In this document: one piece after another, positions 1 to 6,793 of the stretch
How the letters are laid out: the number at the start of each line of letters is the position of its first letter
Position numbering within the stretch: position 1 is the first letter of the stretch
Source: an uncultured Fimbriimonadaceae bacterium
GTDB taxonomy: Bacteria; Armatimonadota; Fimbriimonadia; Fimbriimonadales; Fimbriimonadaceae
DNA length: 64,000 nucleotides
Assembly (NCBI GenBank): GCA_937961665.1
Contig: CALGMO010000059.1
Location: 1 to 64,000, forward strand
Direction of reading: 5' to 3'
Position numbers and translations under genes: made by a program
Notes under the pieces: model-generated
Databases searched by the model: none
What the model was told of the DNA's origin: nothing
The model's input: only the letters and a program-made list of their open reading frames with translations

Positions 1-334
1 CGCCCCGGGCTCGGTCCTCGCCGCGCGACCTTTCCTGGATCGGAGGCTGCGTGCGGCCGCCCGCATCGCCACCCCGCGTCCTGTCCTGGATGGGCGGGAG
101 GGTGCGCTCGCGGTCGCCGCCACGGACTCGGTCCTCGCCGCGCGAGCGGTCCTGGATCGGAGGCTGCGTTCGGCCACCCGGATCGGTTCCTCGAGACCGC
201 TCGTCGACCTTGGAGCGTTCCTGACCGCCGTTGTCCCTGCCCCGCGAACGCCCGAGCAGGTTGTCGTCGCCAAAGGCGCTCGCCACCAGCGACGCCAGCA
301 CAACAGCCACAGCGAACCAACGCATCGTTCTCAT
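1..334 (-). CDS. Secreted Arg/Gly/Pro-rich repeat protein (partial, runs off left edge)
   Basis: The frame is open from ATG at 334 to the left edge, so at least 111 codons are visible. A GGAGG sits 7 nt before the ATG. Residues 1-22 form a signal-peptide-like segment (RW, then a run of Ala/Val/Leu, then SAFG). The rest is low-complexity and polar, built from repeats of 19-20 residues around the core PPIQDRSRGEDR, seen three times before the edge. It lies 58 bp downstream of the last gene of the minus-strand redox operon, so it may be the operon's last gene. No family is recognised. RGG-like repeats in a secreted protein suggest a disordered or ligand-binding tail, but that is a guess. Some frameshift risk exists because only part of the gene is visible. 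Confidence 0.65.
   Translation of the reverse strand, partial: MRTMRWFAVAVVLASLVASAFGDDNLLGRSRGRDNGGQERSKVDERSRGTDPGGRTQPPIQDRSRGEDRVRGGDRERTLPPIQDRTRGGDAGGRTQPPIQERSRGEDRARG
10..175. repeat. 117-bp period tandem repeat inside the partial secreted protein
   Basis: The segments starting at 10 and at 127 are near-identical over about 48 bp (ctcggtcctcgccgcgcga, then the shared tcctggatcggaggctgcg). The spacing of 117 bp is 39 codons, so the repeat keeps the reading frame. A more diverged copy of the same 19-20 residue unit lies between them. This is protein-coding repetition rather than a mobile element. Confidence 0.75.
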
Positions 335-392
335 TCTCGAGCCTCCAGCGGGCCTTGTACTCCAAGGATACGACGTTTTCCGATGGGCTCCG

Positions 393-1466
393 TTACCCTT
401 TCGCGGCGAAGGCCCAGAGCCGTCCCTCGGTCGTGCCGACCAGCAACAGGGTCCCGTTCCAGGAAGCGGATCCCTTGATCTGCCCACCGAGCCTCGTCTT
501 CCACAGCGCCTTCCCGTCGTTCGCGCGAACGAGGTGCAGCCAGCCCGCGTCGTCCCCGACCACGATCGTCGAACCTACGGCGATGGGACTGGACTCCGCG
601 GCACCCTCCGTCAGGTGCGTCCATAGCGGCTTGCCCGTCGCGAGGTCGAGAGCGAACAGCCTTCGGCTGCGGGAGGGCACCACACCCACTCCGCCGAACA
701 CGATCGGCGTGCCGTAGACTCCGGCTCCGTCCTCCTTCTCCCGAACGGACCACCGCACCTTGCCGGCCGTGCTGACCCAAGCGAGCAGGCCCGTGCTGTT
801 GCCGACGAGCGCACCGTCCTTTCCCAGCACCGCTGCCGCGGCGAAGTTGCCCCCCAGCTTGACGCTGCGGAGCGGACGACCGGTGGCCAGAGCGAGGGCG
901 TGCACCGAACCGTCGCAGCCCGCGAACCAGACCTCGGAACCTCGGAGGGTGGGCGTGGCGTGTACCTGCGCCTTGCTGGTGTGGGTCCAGACCACTCGGC
1001 CGGACGCAGCCTCGACGCAGTAGAGCTTGCAGTCGTAAGACCCGAACAGCACCCTCGAGCCGGCAACGGTCGCGCTCGAGACGATCTTGTCTCCGGTCTG
1101 TTTCGACCAAAGGCGCCTGCCGGACGTCGCATCAAGAGCGTGGAACTCGCCGCCCGTGTCTCCAATGAAGACCCTTCCGCCCGAGATCGTCGGTGAGGCC
1201 GAGAAGGCGCTGTGGCTGCGGTAGCTCCAGACCAGGCCGCCGTCCCGAACGCGCCGGCACTCGACGTTGCCGTCCATCGTGGCGACATACGCCCGATCTC
1301 GGGAGATGGAAACGGTGTTCTCGATCGGTCCTGCGGTGCGCACGACCCAAACCCGGTGCAGAGGCGGCGAGAGGACGCCCTGAACGACGGCGTTGCCGTC
1401 CCATGTCGGACGGAAGGAGGGCCACTCGATCGTGGCGGTGGCTAGGAGAAGGCAGGCTGCGATCAC
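393..1466 (-). CDS. Exported PQQ-like beta-propeller protein
   Basis: A 357-aa protein starting at a GTG that overlaps the permease stop codon by 4 nt (GTGA). The first ~13 residues are hydrophobic and signal-like. Successive blades end in the PQQ/BamB-type consensus: LDATSGRRLWS, VEAASGRVVWT, LDLATGKPLWT and NDGKALWKT, roughly one every 40 residues. The family comprises PQQ-binding-like or BamB-like propellers, and neither cofactor nor substrate can be read from sequence. It is the eleventh gene of the overlap-coupled redox operon and directly follows its ABC permease, so the product may act outside the membrane next to the permease. The frame stays open upstream to 1850, but that part is a shadow of the permease gene. 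Confidence 0.85.
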   Translation of the reverse strand: MIAACLLLATATIEWPSFRPTWDGNAVVQGVLSPPLHRVWVVRTAGPIENTVSISRDRAYVATMDGNVECRRVRDGGLVWSYRSHSAFSASPTISGGRVFIGDTGGEFHALDATSGRRLWSKQTGDKIVSSATVAGSRVLFGSYDCKLYCVEAASGRVVWTHTSKAQVHATPTLRGSEVWFAGCDGSVHALALATGRPLRSVKLGGNFAAAAVLGKDGALVGNSTGLLAWVSTAGKVRWSVREKEDGAGVYGTPIVFGGVGVVPSRSRRLFALDLATGKPLWTHLTEGAAESSPIAVGSTIVVGDDAGWLHLVRANDGKALWKTRLGGQIKGSASWNGTLLLVGTTEGRLWAFAAKG

Positions 1467-4400
1467 GGCGACCTCAGGCTCTGCAGGACAGGGTACCGCG
1501 CCAGGGCCCAGGCGGCGCCCAAGCACGCACCGAGCCCGGAGAGGATCGCGGCGGCCAGCGTCGCGGCGAGCGGGCCCCAAGGGGCTGCGGGCCACGAGGC
1601 GACGACCGACCAGGCGGCTCCCCACGCCGCCCCTGCTATGGCAGGCAGCCAAGACTCCATTCCGAGCCAGGCTACGATCGTGCGGCCTGGAAGACCGAAG
1701 GCCTGCATCAGGGCCGTCTCCGATCGCCGACTGAGCACCCGTCGGGCGGTCGTCGTCGCGCTGCCGAAGGCGACCAAGAACGCGGCGGCCAGGCTCAGGT
1801 AGAGGAAAGCCTCCAGGTACCTCCGTTGGACGGCCGCGATCTCGCTCCACAGGCTCTCGGTCGTGGCGACCTCCGGCCCGAAGTCGGCCAGCTCCTCACG
1901 GAGCGCCTGAGCCACATGGCTGACGGAAGCCTCCGGGACCTCCAAGAGGAACCAGCGATTCCTCGGACCATCCGGAAGCAGGCTCATCCATGTGTCGAGG
2001 GGCACCGCCACGTGGCCGGCCAGGATGCTCGGTTCCAAGAGACCGCTGACGACGAGATCCCGATCGACGCCGGCCGGCCGCACGGGTTCGTTCAGCCCCA
2101 CGTGCAGAATCCACCTCGCGGTCTCCGCGTCGACCAGCGCCCGGCCTGGGACAGCCTGCCCCTCTGCCAAGCGGAAGCGCCCGGGGCCGAGAAGCTCCGA
2201 TGGAAGACCCACCAGGCCCGGTCGGACCGGGCGGGCGGCGTTGAGACATCCCGCATCGTCGCCCTCCGCCAGGGGCAGCTCGTGCCACCTCACGTCCTGG
2301 AAAAGGCTCTCAAGGTTCGGATCGAAGCCGAGCCTCGCGCGGCCGCTTGGCGTCGCCGGAGAAACGGGCAGGCTGACCGACAGCTGCAAGGACAGCCTCG
2401 TTCCGCCGGTGGCGGCGAGCACTCGCTCCTCGCGATCCATGCCGCCCTCGAACGCCGCTAGGAGGCCCACCAGGCAGGTGGCGAGGGAAGCCACACCCGC
2501 CTGCAGGCCCAGCGAGCGGCGGTTCTGGGCCGCCGTGGCGAGCGCCAGCTGGAGTACGCGGCGGATCGGCCGTCTGGTCTTGGGAAGGCTGGCGTGGAAC
2601 GCAACGAGGCTCGCCAGCAGCCCGCCGAAGGCCTTCCAAGTCGGATCGCCAGCCAGCAGGGCGAGGCCACCGCCCAGTACGAGAACGGTCCAAGGAACCG
2701 CCGACCGCCTCGGCGGGTGCGCCCCGGCAACGGGATCGGAGCCGCCGCGAAGGAGGGTCAGGGGCGGTTCACGCAGAAGCCGGCCAGCGGCCGCGTCTCC
2801 GACCAGGACCGTGGAGGCGGCGACCAGGAGCACGGCCCAGAGAGCCTCCGCCGGGGCAATGGCGGGGCGCAAGGAGATTCCGGGTGCGACGGCCGCGAGC
2901 CAGGGACTCAGGAGAGGCCCTCCACCAGACAGCGCAAAGGCCGCGGCGAGCGCCCCGAGCGCTGCACCCAGCAGACCGATGGAGCCGACCTCCAGCCGGA
3001 TGGCCGCTCGCAGGCGCCGCGGCTCCACACCCGTCGCCAGAGCCAGGCCGAGGGACGGCCGTCGTCGAACGAGCGACATCGAGATCGCCGAGCCAGCGAG
3101 CACCAGCCCGGCCATCGCGACCACGGCCGCCATTCCGGCGAACAGCGCGCGAAAGTCGGAAGAACCCTCCGCCGAGGCGAGCGCGTTGCGACGAAGGGGA
3201 ATCGCCACGAGAGCGGAGGAGTCGGTAGCCGCACGCCGAGCGGCGCGATCCAAGTCTGACCGATCGAGAGTCCGCCCCTTCGGAACCACCAGGAGGGAAT
3301 GCGGCCGGGCCGGCAGGCCAAGCCGCAGAGCGGCCGCTCGGCTGAGGATGAACTTCGGCGCGGCGCGATGCTGTCTCCAGTAGCTCTCGTCCTCCTCGGT
3401 CACCCTGGACGGATCGAAGGGGAAGGGCGCCTTCCAGTCCGTGACCCTCGCGGAGTCGGCGAGTCCCTCCATCGGTGGGGTCCAGCCGGGGTCTCCGAGC
3501 CAAGTTCGCTCGTCGTAGGTTCGAGCGACCCGGAGCGTGGCGGGCACCGTTCGGAACGTGCCGTCCGGGTTGGGAGCGAGGAACGAGGCTCGCAACGAAT
3601 CGCCCGGCTTGGCACCGAGGCGGCTTGCGAGCCAAGTGGAAACTGCGACCCCGTCTTCCGGCAAGGGGCATAGGTCCAAGCAGGCCGCCGCGGCGTAGGC
3701 GGTCGCGCCCGCGGGGCCGCGCACCGAGTCCGCGAGCAGCAGCGAATAGGGATGCACGGCGCCGGGCCACTCGGTGCTCTCTTCCAGGGCGACACGAAGG
3801 TGGACGAATCCGACCCGTTCTCGGCGCGAGAGCCTCGCGTGGATCCCCAGCGCGCTCGGTGGGAGAAGAGAGGCGAGGTCGCTCGACATGGCCTCTGGAG
3901 CGTCGCCCTCGGAGAGGAGCGCGTTCCATCGGTCCGCGGCCTGCGACCAGGCGAGACTGGCGTCGGAGCGGCTGAGGACGAGCGCGGGTTTTCGGCGGGA
4001 TCCCGTCTGGAGGGAGAAGGAGCCGAGTCCGCGGTCCGGGATCACGCGCGTGACGGTGAGGCGGACGGTCGATACGGCGTTCTCGCTCTCCCATCGGTGG
4101 AACCAGGCGTCGGTCGGCGACCTCTCGAACCTCGGAACTCCCGCCAGCACTTCGTCCCCAATGCGAACGCCCAAGCGCTTCGCCGCCTTCTCGGCCAGCC
4201 AGCACTCGCCGTCTCTGGGCGCTCCCTGCAGCCCGAAGAACCGGCTCGGTGCGCGCTCCTCAAGGCCGACGAGCGTCACGCGGACGATCGCGGGACCCGT
4301 GGCCTCGGCGGGTTGGACGGATCCTGAGAGCAACACGGCAGGCGATGCCTCGCGGAACTCCGGAGGGATCGCTTGCAGCGGGATCGGCGCGGCGGCGAGC

Positions 4401-4612
4401 ACCGCGGACCCGACCTTGCCGACGCTCTCGAGCGCCTGAGCCCGAATCCCGCGCTGGAGCGACCCGCCCAGGCCGAGGGCGAAGGCCACCACGCCGCTCG
4501 CGATCGCCAGGCTCAGGACGACCGCCGCGCTCTCGGCGAAGTGAGCCCGAAGCCACTGCCGGCCCAAGTCGGCGGGCGTCAGTCCTTCAGAGGGTCGCAA
4601 CCAGCTTCCCAT
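1463..4612 (-). CDS. FtsX/MacB-type ABC transporter permease (fused double unit)
   Basis: A 1049-aa membrane protein. An N-terminal membrane helix (about residues 28-50) is followed by a ~430-residue extracytoplasmic region. Next comes a block of helices (about 490-735), a second soluble region, and C-terminal helices (about 925-1045). This is the layout of a fused two-FtsX-domain permease of the LolCE/MacB superfamily, whose members move or sense molecules at the outer face of the inner membrane rather than across it. The ATG overlaps the upstream ATPase gene by 26 nt, so the two are translationally coupled and form one transporter. No separate MacA-like adaptor is present. Flanking propeller and redox genes suggest it handles a component of that system, but the substrate is unknown. 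Confidence 0.85.
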   Translation of the reverse strand: MGSWLRPSEGLTPADLGRQWLRAHFAESAAVVLSLAIASGVVAFALGLGGSLQRGIRAQALESVGKVGSAVLAAAPIPLQAIPPEFREASPAVLLSGSVQPAEATGPAIVRVTLVGLEERAPSRFFGLQGAPRDGECWLAEKAAKRLGVRIGDEVLAGVPRFERSPTDAWFHRWESENAVSTVRLTVTRVIPDRGLGSFSLQTGSRRKPALVLSRSDASLAWSQAADRWNALLSEGDAPEAMSSDLASLLPPSALGIHARLSRRERVGFVHLRVALEESTEWPGAVHPYSLLLADSVRGPAGATAYAAAACLDLCPLPEDGVAVSTWLASRLGAKPGDSLRASFLAPNPDGTFRTVPATLRVARTYDERTWLGDPGWTPPMEGLADSARVTDWKAPFPFDPSRVTEEDESYWRQHRAAPKFILSRAAALRLGLPARPHSLLVVPKGRTLDRSDLDRAARRAATDSSALVAIPLRRNALASAEGSSDFRALFAGMAAVVAMAGLVLAGSAISMSLVRRRPSLGLALATGVEPRRLRAAIRLEVGSIGLLGAALGALAAAFALSGGGPLLSPWLAAVAPGISLRPAIAPAEALWAVLLVAASTVLVGDAAAGRLLREPPLTLLRGGSDPVAGAHPPRRSAVPWTVLVLGGGLALLAGDPTWKAFGGLLASLVAFHASLPKTRRPIRRVLQLALATAAQNRRSLGLQAGVASLATCLVGLLAAFEGGMDREERVLAATGGTRLSLQLSVSLPVSPATPSGRARLGFDPNLESLFQDVRWHELPLAEGDDAGCLNAARPVRPGLVGLPSELLGPGRFRLAEGQAVPGRALVDAETARWILHVGLNEPVRPAGVDRDLVVSGLLEPSILAGHVAVPLDTWMSLLPDGPRNRWFLLEVPEASVSHVAQALREELADFGPEVATTESLWSEIAAVQRRYLEAFLYLSLAAAFLVAFGSATTTARRVLSRRSETALMQAFGLPGRTIVAWLGMESWLPAIAGAAWGAAWSVVASWPAAPWGPLAATLAAAILSGLGACLGAAWALARYPVLQSLRSP

Positions 4613-5246
4613 CTCTCAGCCTGCAGACCAGACGGCACTTGGCCGCGTGCACCTCGTTGTGGGTTGCCAGGACGACCATCGCTCCCTCTTCGGCGGCCGC
4701 CGAGAGGATGGCGCCAACGACGCTATCCCCCGTGGGTGCATCGAGGTTGCCAGTGGGTTCGTCGCACAGCAAGAGCGCGGGCCGGTTGAGCATCGCGCGG
4801 GCGACGGCGAACCGTTGCCGCTCGCCGCCGGACATCTGCCAAGGGTAGGCGTCCAAGCGGTGGTTGACGGAGAGCCGTTCGGCCAGCTCCCGTGCCCGTG
4901 CGACCTCGGTAGGACCCACCCGTCCGAGTGCAGGCAACAGCACGTTCTGCAGGCCGGTGAGTTCGGGGAGCAGAAGGTGGTCCTGGAACACGAAGCCGAC
5001 GCGCCTGGCCCGATAGACCCGCAGATCGGGCTCGGCCAGCCGCGCGATCTCCGTTCCATCGAGGCGGATGCTGCCGGAATCGGGGCGATCCAAGCCGCCC
5101 AGGAGGTTGAGCAGGGTGGTCTTGCCCGATCCGGACGGCCCCATCACGGAGAGGGATTCTCCAGCGGTCATCCGCAGCGAGACTCCGGCCAGCACCGCAC
5201 GGTCCTCGTACGACTTGAAGAGATCCTCGACGACCAGCTCGCTCAC
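4587..5246 (-). CDS. LolD/MacB-type ABC transporter ATP-binding protein
   Basis: A 219-aa ATPase with Walker A GPSGSGKTT (36-44), Q-loop Gln88 in VFQDHLLLPELT, signature MSGGERQR (138-145) and Walker B LLLCDEP (158-164). The sequence DEPTGNLD is typical of the LolD/FtsE/MacB clade. I place the start at the GTG at 5246, which overlaps the preceding stop as GTGA. The longer open frame to 5894 lies inside the upstream gene and has no homology-like content. Length and motifs fit a complete subunit. It powers the FtsX-type permease encoded by the next gene. Confidence 0.92.
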   Translation of the reverse strand: MSELVVEDLFKSYEDRAVLAGVSLRMTAGESLSVMGPSGSGKTTLLNLLGGLDRPDSGSIRLDGTEIARLAEPDLRVYRARRVGFVFQDHLLLPELTGLQNVLLPALGRVGPTEVARARELAERLSVNHRLDAYPWQMSGGERQRFAVARAMLNRPALLLCDEPTGNLDAPTGDSVVGAILSAAAEEGAMVVLATHNEVHAAKCRLVCRLRDGKLVATL

Positions 5247-6793
5247 GGTCGCTCGACCCCCTTGGGCCATACCCTCAGGCTCAGCGCCGACGTGGGGCAG
5301 GCCTCCGCGCATCGCCGGGCCGTCTCGCCCAGAGCCTCCGCCAGGCTGAAGCCGATCGGAGGACCGATCCGGAGGTCGAATCCCCTGCCTAGCTGCGTCA
5401 GGCCGACCCCGGCTCGGTCGTTCTGAACCAGGCGCACGCAGATGCCGCACGAGATGCACTTGCCCGGCTCGAACACCAGCTCCGGGTGGGTGTCGTCGAT
5501 CTCCGGCCGGCGCCGCTGGCCCGCGAAGCGGCTGGGCTGCGCGCCGTATTCGATCGCCAACCTCCTGAGGCGGCATTGCTCCTGTGTCGCGCAGGAACAA
5601 CGGAGACAGCGCAGGGCCTCCGTCCTCGCTTCGTCTGGCGTCAGGGTCGCGGTCGCGTCGTCGGCTCGCGGGCTCCTCGGGGAGGATCCTGCCACCGCGG
5701 CGTACTGGCTCAGGCTGACCGGATCCATTCGTCCCACATGGACGCTGAACGGATGCTCCCTTGAGTTGTGCCCCGTCAGGGCGTGGTGGATGGACTCCGC
5801 CGCCCTGCGTCCGGCGGCGATGCGTCGGATCACCTGCTCCACTGGGGCCACCGCGGATCCCGCGGCGAAGACGCCCGGCTCCGAGGTGGCGCACGTCTCC
5901 CGGTCCGCCCAGAGCCCGTGCTCGGTCTTGGCGAGCTCGGCGAACTCAGCCCGTGCATCGGAGCCGCAGGCGACCAACACAGCGGCGTGGTCTCGCAGCA
6001 GGGCCCTCAGCCCCTCCAACCCCCGAACGATGCAGCCGAGGCGAGCGCGGACGCGGCGCTGCAGACCGCGCAGATCCGCCTCGAGCTCCTCGGCCGGCAG
6101 GTCGTCGGGCACGCGGCTCCAGAGGCGCCCGCCGAGCCGCTCCGAGGATTCGCAGAGGGTCACGGGGTGTCCCAGACGCTCCAGATGGTGCGCCGCCGAG
6201 AGGCCTGTGGCTCCGCTCCCGACCACGGCCACTGGGGGGTGCCTCGGCTCCGCAGCTCGATCGTGATCGACCTCGCCAGAGGCGGCGAACCGCTCGAGCG
6301 CCCGAATGCCGAGTCCGCCATCGTGCTGGCTTCGCCGGCAACCCTGCTCGCAGGGCTGGTGGCAGAGGCGGCCGACGACGCGGACCAACCCCGTAGCCTC
6401 GTGAAACACGCGGAACGCGGCCGCGAAGTCGCCCAAGGCGATCATCCGCAGGGCTTCCGGAATCCTCACCCCGGCGGGGCAGACGGTTTGGCACGGAGCG
6501 ACGCAGTCCCCAGCGTGGTCGCTCAGCAGCAGCTCGAGAGCCGCGCGGCGGGCTTGCCGAACCTCTTGGGAGGAAGCGTCCACGACCATGCCTTCCTCGA
6601 CCGGTGTCGCGCACGCCGGTGCCAGCCTGCGCCTTCCGGCAACCCTCACGACGCACACGAAGCAGGATGGCCGAGGCTCCAGGCCGGGGTGATGGCATAG
6701 GGTGGGAATCTCAACCCCGGCCATCCCGCAGGCCTCGAGGATCGTGGCTTCCGGACGCACTTGGACTTCCGTGCCGTCGACGGTGACCCTCAT
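5243..6793 (-). CDS. [2Fe-2S]/FAD/[4Fe-4S] oxidoreductase subunit, GltD-like, lacking the NAD(P)H domain
   Basis: A 516-aa protein. Residues 1-80 are a plant-type [2Fe-2S] ferredoxin (C33, C44, C47, C61). Residues 95-155 are the GltD-type N-terminal cluster region (C97, C101, C105, C144, C148, C152). An FAD Rossmann motif GSGATG is at 192-197, and the C-terminal part holds CLRCSC and CISCGIC/CAEACP cluster motifs. The second Rossmann fold that binds NAD(P)H in GltD, NfnB and SfrB is not visible; the FAD domain runs almost directly into its C-terminal FAD-closing segment (EPGVFAAGS). The ATG overlaps the stop of the NuoE-NuoF fusion gene as ATGA. I infer that electrons arrive from that partner through Fe-S clusters instead of from NAD(P)H directly. 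The final acceptor is unknown. Confidence 0.8.
   Translation of the reverse strand: MRVTVDGTEVQVRPEATILEACGMAGVEIPTLCHHPGLEPRPSCFVCVVRVAGRRRLAPACATPVEEGMVVDASSQEVRQARRAALELLLSDHAGDCVAPCQTVCPAGVRIPEALRMIALGDFAAAFRVFHEATGLVRVVGRLCHQPCEQGCRRSQHDGGLGIRALERFAASGEVDHDRAAEPRHPPVAVVGSGATGLSAAHHLERLGHPVTLCESSERLGGRLWSRVPDDLPAEELEADLRGLQRRVRARLGCIVRGLEGLRALLRDHAAVLVACGSDARAEFAELAKTEHGLWADRETCATSEPGVFAAGSAVAPVEQVIRRIAAGRRAAESIHHALTGHNSREHPFSVHVGRMDPVSLSQYAAVAGSSPRSPRADDATATLTPDEARTEALRCLRCSCATQEQCRLRRLAIEYGAQPSRFAGQRRRPEIDDTHPELVFEPGKCISCGICVRLVQNDRAGVGLTQLGRGFDLRIGPPIGFSLAEALGETARRCAEACPTSALSLRVWPKGVERP

Noticed and set aside
1-334. CRISPR array, because of the regular repeats
   Set aside because: Repeats are 19-20 codon units in frame with a signal peptide, and there are no unique spacers of constant size.
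1193-2461. 422-codon plus-strand frame in the propeller/permease region
   Set aside because: Antisense shadow of the PQQ propeller and FtsX genes; no start signal or motif.
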